Part shown: positions 34,937-42,963 of the stretch, piece after piece | Layout of the letters: each line of letters opens with the position of its first letter | Position numbering within the stretch: the first letter of the stretch is position 1 | NCBI GenBank assembly: GCA_021555105.2 | Contig: CP134604.1 | Span: forward strand, 2,852,001 to 2,916,000 | Direction: 5' to 3' | Length of the DNA stretch: 64,000 bases | From: Thalassospiraceae bacterium LMO-JJ14 | GTDB taxonomy: Bacteria; Pseudomonadota; Alphaproteobacteria; Rhodospirillales; Casp-alpha2 | The notes under the pieces: model-generated | What the model was told of the DNA's origin: nothing | Seen by the model: the letters and a program-made list of their open reading frames with translations, nothing else | Databases searched by the model: none | Program-made: the position numbers and the translations under genes

Positions 34937-35416
34937 TCAGCCGCCGCAGCCGCCGATTGTGACTTTAACTTCCTGCTGGAAACGGAACGCACTGCCGTCG
35001 CTCATTTCGGCGACTGCAACAACGTTCTGCGTACCGGCAAGACGCATACGCGTCGACGCCGAAGCTTTCCCGCTCATCGGTGTGAAGTACATCGAAGCGA
35101 CTGCCGGCGCCGGGTTGCCGTCAGCGAACAGGTGCACGGCTTTCACATAGTTATCGGCGGTCATTGGGCTTTCGACCGTGAAACCGACCGGAACCGTGTT
35201 GCCGTTTTCGGCGATTTGCGGAAGATCGAGCGTGATCTTGCCTTCGGCCGGTTTTTTACCGACCAGTTTCATGACTGCTTCATCGACCATTTTCTGGTCT
35301 GCATTTGCGGTGCCGCTCGTCAAAACGACGCCCCCGGCGGCGACCATCGTCGCTCCGGCAGCCAGCAACAGTGCCTCGCGGCGCGTCAATGCTGAAAGTG
35401 CTTGTTTCGTGGACAT
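34937..35416 (-). CDS. soxY: Sulfur-carrier protein SoxY
   Basis: A 159-aa covalent sulfur carrier. The Tat signal contains TRREALLLAAG. The C-terminus ends in the swinging-arm motif GGCGG, whose cysteine holds thiosulfate-derived sulfur through the Sox cycle. AGAGGAA precedes the ATG. It lies 25 bp downstream of soxX. Because no SoxCD is found in the window, sulfane sulfur left on SoxY may go to another acceptor. Confidence 0.97.
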   Translation of the reverse strand: MSTKQALSALTRREALLLAAGATMVAAGGVVLTSGTANADQKMVDEAVMKLVGKKPAEGKITLDLPQIAENGNTVPVGFTVESPMTADNYVKAVHLFADGNPAPAVASMYFTPMSGKASASTRMRLAGTQNVVAVAEMSDGSAFRFQQEVKVTIGGCGG

Positions 35417-35441
35417 GTCTGTTCCTCTTGGTTTTTTATGC

Positions 35442-35894
35442 TTACTTGAGGGTTTTCAGATAAGCGACGACATCCTCGACCTCTTCGGCGTTGAGGATCG
35501 GCTTATCCTTGAATTTATCGAGTACTCGGTGAAAACCGTTAACGCGATAAAATGCCGGCATGATGGTGTCGGGGTTGATCACCTTTGCGTTGATGACCTG
35601 CATACGAAGCTGTCCTTCGCTGTAACGCCCCGCAACACCGTCTAGTGACGGGCCGATCTCACCGTGGAACGGCTGAGCCGACAATGCAGTCACTTGATGA
35701 CACGCCAGACAGTTCCCAAGCTTGCGGTTGGTGAACGTCTTAACCCCCTTTTGGGGATCGCCGGCTTTGCCGGTCAGTGATTTGTTTACGGAATTATCGA
35801 CGACCTCGTATTTCACGAGATCGGCGGCATAGGCCGTCCCTGCCAGCAAAAATGCAGCAGCAAGGGCCGGAACAAATGTTCTCAACTTTGGCAT
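35442..35894 (-). CDS. soxX: SoxX c-type cytochrome
   Basis: A 150-aa monohaem cytochrome, partner of SoxA. A signal peptide (about 1-23) precedes the haem motif CLACH (Cys62-His66), and a likely Met ligand is in DTIMPAFYR. The ATG at 35894 is chosen because GGGAGGCGAT precedes it and the signal peptide begins there; the longer frame to 35927 adds an implausible N-terminus. It is the first gene of soxXYZAB, facing a 168-bp AT-rich upstream region. Confidence 0.96.
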   Translation of the reverse strand: MPKLRTFVPALAAAFLLAGTAYAADLVKYEVVDNSVNKSLTGKAGDPQKGVKTFTNRKLGNCLACHQVTALSAQPFHGEIGPSLDGVAGRYSEGQLRMQVINAKVINPDTIMPAFYRVNGFHRVLDKFKDKPILNAEEVEDVVAYLKTLK

Positions 35895-35950
35895 AGGGCA
35901 ATCGCCTCCCAATAAAATGTGCCTCATTCAGGAGCGATCATTTTCCTTGT

Positions 35951-35980
35951 ATTCGGAATCATATTCCACACGTGGTGAAT
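35951..35980. promoter_or_regulatory. Candidate sulfur-regulator operator upstream of soxX
   Basis: A cluster of half-sites: ATTC (35951), GAAT (35956), ATTC (35963) and GAAT (35977). ATTC-N10-GAAT at 35963-35980 has a CACGTG core and is 14/18 palindromic. ATTC/GAAT inverted half-sites are characteristic of BigR/SqrR-type sites, although with 8-nt spacing as I recall it. AT-rich sequence at 36005-36060 may hold the promoter. Confidence 0.4.
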
Positions 35981-36062
35981 TATGATCGTCGCTCCAATTC
36001 CCTTAATCATATTCAAAATATATTATATATCAACATTGAATACGATTCCTAAATAACACATC

Positions 36063-36467
36063 CTAGTGTGAACAGGGTTGGGGGAGTTTGACAAGTTCCT
36101 GTGCCAGAAGCGGCCAGAAAAAATCTTCCCCCGCATAACCGACGAGACGGGCAACTTCCTTGCCCTCATGGAAAAGGACGAAGGTCGGAGTGTATACGAT
36201 GGCGGAAACACCACTAAGATCGTCGGGCCGCTGATCGTGAATATCCACACGGCGCAAAGGCGCACACTTGGATTCCGGCGTGTTAGGATAGGCTGGGCCG
36301 ATTTCATCATGCCAGCGCTTGCACCACGCGCAAGTCTCGCTTTCGAACATCACCAGCTCTGCACTTCCGGCTGTTCCGGAGATACCGCACAGCATCAAAG
36401 CAATCGCAAAACAGCGCCCCGCAGCCAGGATCGATTTTGTACCCATGGATTGTATTATACCCTTCAT
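36063..36467 (-). CDS. soxS: SoxS-like periplasmic thioredoxin
   Basis: A 134-aa exported thioredoxin-fold protein. A signal/anchor segment spans about residues 12-33, followed by VMFESETCAWCKRWHDEIG with redox motif CAWC and cis-Pro in YTPTFVLF. In Paracoccus a thioredoxin called SoxS keeps SoxYZ active. The start is uncertain: ATG at 36467 or 36446. It is upstream of soxX in the same direction but separated by 168 bp, so it may have its own promoter, shared with the divergent flavoprotein gene 46 bp away. Confidence 0.8.
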   Translation of the reverse strand: MKGIIQSMGTKSILAAGRCFAIALMLCGISGTAGSAELVMFESETCAWCKRWHDEIGPAYPNTPESKCAPLRRVDIHDQRPDDLSGVSAIVYTPTFVLFHEGKEVARLVGYAGEDFFWPLLAQELVKLPQPCSH

Positions 36468-36513
36468 TGACCGGCCCCACAGCTGCAACAATCGCTACAG
36501 GAATTCATACTAA

Positions 36514-37800
36514 ATGACCAAAACTCCGTACACACGCCGGAACATGCTGATAGGCAGTGCGGCTTTTCTTGCTACGGGCGGTGCCGTGCTTGCCGATGGC
36601 AAAAGCCCCAGAATGTCGCAGGCAAAGGTGCGGATCGTTATCATCGGCGGCGGCTTCGGCGGTGCAACGGCGGCGCGCGCGGCGCGGGCCAACATGCCGG
36701 CGGCCGAGGTGACCCTGCTGACCGACCAGCCGAAATTCTGGATGTGCCCGGGCAGCAATTCCGTCATCGCCGGATATCATGAACTTGCCTCGGTCGAAGT
36801 CGGCTACGACAGCATCAAGGCGCACGGCATCGCCGTCGAGCTTGACCCCGCCGTCGGCATCGACGCCACCGCCCACACCGTCACCACGGCCAGCGGCCGC
36901 AAGCTTGTCTATGACAAGCTGATCCTTTCGCCTGGCGTTGCCTTTAATTACGATTCCATCGACGGCATCTCGCTCGACACCGCCGAGCGCGTGCCGCATG
37001 CCTGGAAGGCCGGCCCGCAGACACTGCTTCTCAGAAGCCAGTTGCAAGCCATGCCCGACGGCGGGTTGTTTGTCATGACCATGCCGCCGGCGCCATACCG
37101 CTGCCCCCCGGCGCCGGCCGAGCGGGCCTGCCTTGTCGCGGATTATATCAAGAACAACAAACCCGGTGCGCGGTTGCTGATCCTCGACGCCAAGGACGAA
37201 TTTCCGTTTCAGGACCTTTTCAGCGAAGCCTGGGATCAGCTTTATCCGGATATTATCGAATACCGCTCGATCGCCGATGACGGCGTGGTGCGCGAGGTCG
37301 ACCCCGAGACCCTGACCGCAATTACCGATTTCGAAGAGATCAAGGCCGACGTGCTCAACGTTATTCCGCCGCAGACCGCCGGTCGTATCGCCATCGATGC
37401 CGGGGCCACCGATGAAACCGGCTGGTGTCCGGTCGACATCCGTACCTTTGCCTCGACGCTGCTCGACGACGTGTACGTCATCGGCGATGCCGCCCTCGCC
37501 GATCCGCTGCCCAAGGCGGGGTCTACGGCCGCCAGCCAGGCGCATGTCGCCATCGAGGCTATTGCCGCCGAACTCAACGGCGATCCGGTCCCCCAGCCGT
37601 CGTGGATTGCCAACTGCTATTCGCTGGCCGCGCCGGATTACGGTGTGCGTCTCGGCGCGACATATACATACGAAACGGATCACGTCATCCGCAACAGCAC
37701 CAACTTCTCCGAGCTGGGCGCCAGCGCCGGTGACCGCAAGGCCGACGCGGAATACACCGATGCATGGCTGCAGCAGATCAAGCTCGAAGTCTGGGGCTGA
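36514..37800 (+). CDS. soxF: Sulfide dehydrogenase (flavocytochrome c) flavoprotein
   Basis: A 428-aa FAD protein related to FccB/SoxF. A Tat signal (YTRRNMLIGSAAFLATGG) precedes the FAD motif RIVIIGGGFGGATAARAA. Cysteines in WMCPGSNSVIAGYHE and YRCPPAPAERACL suit FAD attachment and the redox-active site. The C-terminal dimer domain ends in KLEVWG. It would oxidise sulfide to sulfur in the periplasm, passing electrons to a cytochrome (SoxE/FccA). No such cytochrome gene is adjacent. Divergent from the soxS-like gene. Confidence 0.92.
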   Translation: MTKTPYTRRNMLIGSAAFLATGGAVLADGKSPRMSQAKVRIVIIGGGFGGATAARAARANMPAAEVTLLTDQPKFWMCPGSNSVIAGYHELASVEVGYDSIKAHGIAVELDPAVGIDATAHTVTTASGRKLVYDKLILSPGVAFNYDSIDGISLDTAERVPHAWKAGPQTLLLRSQLQAMPDGGLFVMTMPPAPYRCPPAPAERACLVADYIKNNKPGARLLILDAKDEFPFQDLFSEAWDQLYPDIIEYRSIADDGVVREVDPETLTAITDFEEIKADVLNVIPPQTAGRIAIDAGATDETGWCPVDIRTFASTLLDDVYVIGDAALADPLPKAGSTAASQAHVAIEAIAAELNGDPVPQPSWIANCYSLAAPDYGVRLGATYTYETDHVIRNSTNFSELGASAGDRKADAEYTDAWLQQIKLEVWG

Positions 37801-37892
37801 AAACACGTCGAAATTCCCTTCTTAACTCATCCAGAGGGGCGGCTGGTTGCGCCTCGTAGGATGAGACCCGCGCCACTGTCCGGGGCCGCGTT

Positions 37893-38843
37893 CTATTCGA
37901 ACTCCATCTGTACGAACACACGGCCTGCATTGCGGGTCGCCAGCTGTTCATAGGTATCGAGATGCTTGTACGGTGTCTGATCGACGTAATACGCCTGTTC
38001 AAGCGTGCCGCCGTTCTCCAGATGCGCCGCGATCTTGCCGCGAAGATAAACCAGATAATCATGGGTATAGCGGCGCACCTGCGCCATGTTCGTCGGGTGC
38101 CCGTGGCCCGGAATGACGTAGGTCGCTTTCAAGGCCTCGAACGGGCCCTCCCAGGTTTCCAGCCAGCCCTTGGTGTCGGTGTCGTCGAAGATCGGCAGCA
38201 TGCGTTCGTGAAACGCCATGTCCCCGGCGATGACCAGCGACTGTTCCGGCAACCAGACCTGAATATCGCCGGGGCTGTGTGCGGGGCCGAGATGCAGGAC
38301 CTCGATCCTGAAGTTGCCCATCTCGATCTCGTATTTGTCCTCGAAGGTTTCCGTCGGCCCCTGGATTTTCGTGCCCTGGGCACGCTCCCTCAGCTGCCGC
38401 TTGGCGCTATCCATAATTTGCCCGGCACGGTCGTTGAATTCGTGTGCGGCATCGGCATGCGCGAGAATCTTCACGTTCTGCTCGATCCAATAGCTGTTGC
38501 CGAGCATGGCGTGACCCTGACCGTTTTCATTGATCACCAGTTTCACCGGCTGATCGGTGATCAGTTTTATTTCGTCATGCAACGCCTTGGCCAGCAGGTA
38601 TGCCCCGCCGCCGTTGACGACGATCACCCCGTCGCCGGTGACGATGAAGCTCAGATTATTGTTATGCCCGGTGTTGTCGTAACCAGGCGGGGCCGTGGCG
38701 CCGATCGCCGACCAGACATGCGGGATCACCTCGACCGGTTTCGAATACAGCATTGATGCCGGATATTGATCGGGGATGTCCTCGCTGGCGAATGCCGTCA
38801 ACGGCACTATCAGAGCCATGAATAAACAGATGACTGAACGCAT
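37893..38843 (-). CDS. SoxH-like metallo-beta-lactamase-fold protein with altered metal motif
   Basis: A 316-aa exported MBL-fold protein. Signal peptide residues 1-18 end near TAFASED. Later MBL ligands are intact: GPAHSPGD, IAGDMAF and IPGHGHP. The first metal motif, normally THxHxDHxxGN, reads INENGQGHAMLGN, so most of its His/Asp ligands are missing. Length and position by the sox genes suggest SoxH, a poorly understood periplasmic member of Sox clusters. It could bind a single metal or no metal. The ATG at 38843 follows CGGAGGAATTC; the frame upstream to 39146 overlaps the next gene's promoter and is rejected. Confidence 0.75.
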   Translation of the reverse strand: MRSVICLFMALIVPLTAFASEDIPDQYPASMLYSKPVEVIPHVWSAIGATAPPGYDNTGHNNNLSFIVTGDGVIVVNGGGAYLLAKALHDEIKLITDQPVKLVINENGQGHAMLGNSYWIEQNVKILAHADAAHEFNDRAGQIMDSAKRQLRERAQGTKIQGPTETFEDKYEIEMGNFRIEVLHLGPAHSPGDIQVWLPEQSLVIAGDMAFHERMLPIFDDTDTKGWLETWEGPFEALKATYVIPGHGHPTNMAQVRRYTHDYLVYLRGKIAAHLENGGTLEQAYYVDQTPYKHLDTYEQLATRNAGRVFVQMEFE

Positions 38844-39087
38844 GAATTCCTCCGGTACTTTTTTGCTTACGGGAAGTATGCCTAAACAATTAAGAAAAAT
38901 CGAATATGAAAATCCGATGTACGCGGCGGGCTGGATTTCGGCGGCACGGGACATGATTTCAAGGCGCACCGGGGTGCTGCTCTGAGGCACGGATTTTCCG
39001 CAAATCCATTGTGCTACAAGGGAGGGTTGGCCATCATTGCATGACCGTCCCCTATGGGCCGGCAACAACTCCGGGAGACTCTGCTGA

Positions 39088-39948
39088 ATGACGGATACCC
39101 TACCCGAAGTCGCCGTCAGCGACGCCGATACGGAAACCCGCGACATCTACGAGCGTATCATGACCGCCACGGGGGTCGGCTCACCGGCGCTGATATACAG
39201 GCACTTTGCCGTGTATCCCGGCATGCTCGCCTGGGTCTGGTCGATCGTCGGCGCGTCCCTGGAAAGCGGACAGATCACCGCACACGCGCTCAAGGCCGTC
39301 GGCGACACTCCTATTGTCCCCTTGCCCGCCGTCAGCGCCGCTGAGATGCAGGCCACAGGAGTCGATGCCGACGGGCACCGGCTGATCGAGGCCATGATCG
39401 CCACCTATAATCGCATGAATCCGGTCAACCTGAGCCTGATCACGGCGATCCGAAATCTGCTCGACCCGACTCAACCGCCGGCACCGGCGGCATCGCTTCC
39501 ACCTGTTGCCGTGCAGCCACCACCCGTCGCGCACAAGCTGCCGGCGCCCTTGAGTCTGAATGCCATGCGCGGTGACGTGCGCGACGCGGTACTGGACCTC
39601 AGCGCCGCCATTCCAAGCGCGCTCCCCTCATCCGGGACGCAGGTGATCCCGACGCTGTACCGTCACCTGGCGATCTGGCCGGATTTTCTGATGCATGTGG
39701 CGCCGGGCCTTTTGCAGGCAATGCACCGCGGCGAGGTCGAGGCCCGCATGGCCGACCTGAACGCCGCCATGCAGCCGCTCATCGACAGCGTGACGGCTGC
39801 GGCCCGCGATGCAAACCCGCCGGCACCGCCGCTCGACGATCCGCAGGCGATGGTGACGACGCTGAATTCGTTTCTGTACACAATCCCGCAACTGGTTGTC
39901 GTCGGCACCGCATTACGCGCCGCCATTCCCACCGCGAAAACCACCTGA
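39088..39948 (+). CDS. Tandem-repeat helical protein, DehI (2-haloacid dehalogenase)-like
   Basis: A 286-aa soluble protein built from two similar halves. The first has IYERIMTATGVGSPALIYRH then FAVYPGMLAWVW (about 19-50). The second has TQVIPTLYRHLAIWPDFLMH (about 185-205), each followed by a long helical segment; a Pro/Ala-rich linker (about 130-155) joins them. This duplicated all-helical plan resembles group I 2-haloacid dehalogenase DehI, which hydrolyses D- and L-haloacids. I cannot confirm its catalytic Asp. GGGAG precedes the ATG. It converges closely with the FMN glutamate-synthase-like gene (6 bp). Confidence 0.6.
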   Translation: MTDTLPEVAVSDADTETRDIYERIMTATGVGSPALIYRHFAVYPGMLAWVWSIVGASLESGQITAHALKAVGDTPIVPLPAVSAAEMQATGVDADGHRLIEAMIATYNRMNPVNLSLITAIRNLLDPTQPPAPAASLPPVAVQPPPVAHKLPAPLSLNAMRGDVRDAVLDLSAAIPSALPSSGTQVIPTLYRHLAIWPDFLMHVAPGLLQAMHRGEVEARMADLNAAMQPLIDSVTAAARDANPPAPPLDDPQAMVTTLNSFLYTIPQLVVVGTALRAAIPTAKTT

Positions 39949-39954
39949 CAGGAT

Positions 39955-41544
39955 TCAGGCCGGCGCGTCGACCCGGCGGAACGTCGATGGATCGGCACGC
40001 CGCCAGTGCATGGCGTATTCCTCGGGACAGTCGTCGCGCAGCAGCTGACCCGGCTCCAGCGTCACCATGGTGGTGCCGCTCAGATGCGGTTCGCGGAAAT
40101 TGATCATGTTCAGCGTGATCTGATCCGGCGCGGTCAGGCCCATGGCACCCAGCATCTCGGCAAAGCCGAGCAGTGTGTTGCCGTGGAAATTGGCGACGCG
40201 TCGGGCCTTGTCGCCGACGTGCAGACCGGACTGGCGCATCTGATCCTGCGTTGCGACCCCGGTCGGGCAGCGGTTGGTATGGCAAGCCCGGGCCTGGATG
40301 CAGCCGATCGAGAACATGAAACCGCGCGCCGAGTTACACCAGTCCGCACCGAGCGCGAGCGCCCGCGCCATGTCGGCACCGGAGACGATCTTGCCGCTGG
40401 CGCCGAGCTTGACCTTGTCGCGGATACCGGCGCCGACCAGCGCCTGATGCACGAAATGCAGCCCGTCCCTGAGCGGCAGGCCGAGAGAGTTGGAAAATTC
40501 GACTGGTGCGGCCCCGGTGCCGCCTTCCTTGCCGTCGATGACGATGAAGTCGGGATAACAGTCATTGGCCAGCATCGCCTTGATCATGGCCATGAATTCG
40601 CGCCGGTGTCCGACGCAGAGCTTGAAACCGACCGGTTTGCCTTCGGCGTTATCGCGAAGCAGTTGAATGAAATCGACCAGACCCTGCGGGCTTGAAAATG
40701 CCGAATGCGCCGACGGCGAGATGCAGTTGACCCCAATCGGAACCCCCCGCGCTTCCGAGATTTCCTCGGTCACCTTGGCCCCCGGCAGCATGCCGCCATG
40801 CCCCGGCTTGGCACCCTGCGACAGCTTGATCTCGATCATCTTGATCTGATTGTCGGCGGCCTTCTCCCTGAAGGTGTCGAGACAGAAACGGCCGTCCGCC
40901 GTGCGACAGCCGAAATACCCCGAGCCGATTTCCCAGATAATGTCGCCGCCGTTCTCGCGATGATAACGCGAAATGCCGCCTTCCCCGGTGTCATGCGCAA
41001 AACCGCCCATCGCCGCGCCACGGTTCAGTGCCGCAATGGCATTGCCGCTGAGCGCACCGAAACTCATTGCCGAGACGTTCAGCAACGAGCAGCTATAGGG
41101 CTGTTTGCAGGCGTCCCCACCGATGCTGACCCTGAGCGTTTTCGGATCGACGTGTTCGGGCAGCATGGAATGGCTGAAGTACGTATAACCCGGCGCATAC
41201 ACATCTTGCTGGGTACCGAAGGGAATGGTCTGCAGATCGTTCTTGGCGCGCTGGTAAACCAGCGAACGTTGCTCGCGGTTGAACGGAAAAGCGTCGGCAT
41301 CGCTTTCGATCAGGTACTGGCGGATTTCCGGGCGGATGCCTTCGAACAGCCAGCGCATATGCGATATGATCGGGTAGTTGCGCCACAACGTATGCCGCGT
41401 CTGGATCAGGTCGTAGACCCCGAGTGCCGCCAGCGGCGCACAGACGCCAAGAACCCACCAGCCGATAAAGCTGCCGGCGACCAGCAACACAAACCCGGCC
41501 CCGATGCCGATACCGGCACCGATCAATGCGAAAAACCTCCCCAT
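39955..41544 (-). CDS. Membrane-anchored FMN glutamate-synthase-like protein
   Basis: A 529-aa protein containing the FMN/iron-sulfur synthase domain of glutamate synthase without the glutaminase domain. Two membrane helices occupy about residues 6-45. The synthase region begins near SLLNVSAMSFGALSGNA and includes KPGHGGMLPGAKVT, VIDGKEGGTGAAP, and the [3Fe-4S] cysteine motif GCIQARACHTNRCPTG. Stand-alone members of this family are common in proteobacteria, and their reaction is unproven. It probably transfers electrons or ammonia-derived groups at the cytoplasmic membrane face. It stands alone, divergent from nothing close. Confidence 0.85.
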   Translation of the reverse strand: MGRFFALIGAGIGIGAGFVLLVAGSFIGWWVLGVCAPLAALGVYDLIQTRHTLWRNYPIISHMRWLFEGIRPEIRQYLIESDADAFPFNREQRSLVYQRAKNDLQTIPFGTQQDVYAPGYTYFSHSMLPEHVDPKTLRVSIGGDACKQPYSCSLLNVSAMSFGALSGNAIAALNRGAAMGGFAHDTGEGGISRYHRENGGDIIWEIGSGYFGCRTADGRFCLDTFREKAADNQIKMIEIKLSQGAKPGHGGMLPGAKVTEEISEARGVPIGVNCISPSAHSAFSSPQGLVDFIQLLRDNAEGKPVGFKLCVGHRREFMAMIKAMLANDCYPDFIVIDGKEGGTGAAPVEFSNSLGLPLRDGLHFVHQALVGAGIRDKVKLGASGKIVSGADMARALALGADWCNSARGFMFSIGCIQARACHTNRCPTGVATQDQMRQSGLHVGDKARRVANFHGNTLLGFAEMLGAMGLTAPDQITLNMINFREPHLSGTTMVTLEPGQLLRDDCPEEYAMHWRRADPSTFRRVDAPA

Positions 41545-41646
41545 GGGTAACGTCTCCCCTCTACCCGAGCGATCACAAACGCTCCCCGATCATAAGTCGG
41601 GCAACGGTCATATTCTAATTTTATCAACGGCGTTGGTGAAGAAACC

Positions 41647-41919
41647 CTAAAAGCCTGCGACGTCGCCGTCGCTGCGCGGGTTGCTGGCCCCTTCGAGCAG
41701 ACCGTTCTCATGCCGGCAAACCGCCTCGGCGTGTCCCATGATGGACGTGAACGGCGCCATGATGTCGACGGCATGCCCGGAATCGCGCAACGCCTTGACG
41801 GTATCCGGGTCGAAGCGGCTTTCGAGCTTGAACGTGGTGTTGTCCTCGCCCCAGGTCCGCCCGAGCAGCCAACGCGGCGAGGTGATCATCCCGCGTGTTG
41901 CCGTGGGCGTATAGAGCAT
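41647..41919 (-). pseudogene. Gamma-glutamyltransferase C-terminal remnant
   Basis: The 90-codon frame matches only the last part of a gamma-glutamyltranspeptidase small subunit: PRWLLGRTWGE, LESRFDPDTVKALRDSGH, FTSIMGHAEAVCRH and LLEGASNPRSDGDVAGF. Full enzymes are about 530-590 aa and need the catalytic Thr and large subunit, none of which is encoded upstream. Sequence before PRWLL loses similarity. It is most likely what remains after a deletion. The divergent DUF1028 gene 244 bp away is a common neighbour of such transferases, which supports loss at this locus. Confidence 0.75.
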
Positions 41920-42163
41920 CCAGATCTCCCGATTGCGGCATTGCGCCGGCGCTGCTGTGTCAGCGCATATATGAGGCTCAGGGCCATTGCATCAAGCGAA
42001 GATGCCCAAAAACGCCCGCATAGCGGAATAGGCAGGTCTGAATTCCATGCTTTACGAGGCGGCCGGGGATGGTCGATCCTAGCCCCAGGACAAGATTAAC
42101 GGAGAATATTTGCATGATCCGCACCAGCCAAAGACAGCCCGGCACACAAACGGGAGGCGGCAT

Positions 42164-42847
42164 ATGACATTTTCCATCGTCGCCCGATGCCGCAATACCG
42201 GCATGTTCGGCGTTGCCGTCACATCGTCGAGCCCAGCCGTTACGGCACGCTGCGCATTCGCCGAAGCCGGCGTCGGCGCCGTCGCCACGCAGAATATTAC
42301 CGATCCGTCTCTCGGCCCCCGCGGACTCGGACTGCTGCGCGCCGAAGCCGACGCACTGGAAACCATCGAAACGCTATTGAGCAGTTCCCAACACATGGAA
42401 TTTCGCCAGGTCATGGTCATTGATCGTAGCGGCGACACAGCGATCCATTCGGGTACGGAAATTCTCGGCGCATGGGGCGAAGCGGCGACAAAAAATGCCG
42501 CCGCGGCGGGCAACCTTCTCGGCGACAAGTCCGTGCCGCGATCCATGATCCTTGCCTTCGAGGAATCGGAAAACAGCGCGATGCATCTTGCCGACAGGCT
42601 GATCGATGCCCTGAAATCGGGTCTTGCGGCAGGTGGCGAAGCGGGGCCGGTGCATTCCGCCGGCATCAAGGTCGTCGACCGTGTCTCGTGGCCGATCGTC
42701 GATCTCCGTATTGACTGGACGGATGGCTGCCCGATCAACGAGCTGGAAGCGCTGTGGCAGCGTTACAAGCCGCAGATGGATGATTACGTGACCCGTGCCC
42801 TCGACCCGTCCGCGGCGCCGAGTTACGGCGTACCGGGCGACGCGTAG
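42164..42847 (+). CDS. DUF1028 family Ntn-hydrolase-like protein
   Basis: A 227-aa protein of the DUF1028 family, which adopts an N-terminal-nucleophile amidohydrolase fold. Typical features are MTFSIVARCRNTGMFGVAVTSSSPAV at the N-terminus (residues here split for clarity), GAVATQN and SLGPRGLGLL. Substrates are unproven; peptide or amide hydrolysis is likely. The ATG at 42164 follows GGGAGGCGG; the frame extends to 42110. A family A repeat lies directly downstream. Its usual gamma-glutamyltransferase neighbour is present only as a fragment. Confidence 0.85.
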   Translation: MTFSIVARCRNTGMFGVAVTSSSPAVTARCAFAEAGVGAVATQNITDPSLGPRGLGLLRAEADALETIETLLSSSQHMEFRQVMVIDRSGDTAIHSGTEILGAWGEAATKNAAAAGNLLGDKSVPRSMILAFEESENSAMHLADRLIDALKSGLAAGGEAGPVHSAGIKVVDRVSWPIVDLRIDWTDGCPINELEALWQRYKPQMDDYVTRALDPSAAPSYGVPGDA

Positions 42848-42860
42848 GCTTTTTCCTTCC

Positions 42861-42945
42861 GTCACCCTGAACTCGATTCAGGGTCCATGCATACCAACCG
42901 AAATCACGCCGGAAATTATGGATCCTGAATCAAGTTCAGGATGTC
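42861..42945. repeat. Palindromic intergenic repeat, family A
   Basis: Left arm GTCACCCTGAACTCGATTC, then AGGGTCCATG. The inverted right arm is ATGGATCCTGAATC, then AAGTTCAGGATGTC, ending at 42945. It closely matches the copy at 8875-8961. It sits between the convergent DUF1028 and GMC genes and could also act as a terminator. Confidence 0.75.
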
Positions 42946-42963
42946 TGCGGAAATTCTCCGGTA

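Noticed and set aside
41978-42163. Upstream continuation of the gamma-glutamyltransferase remnant in another frame
   Set aside because: The frames between 41920 and 42163 have no resemblance to the rest of the enzyme, so a simple frameshift does not explain the fragment.
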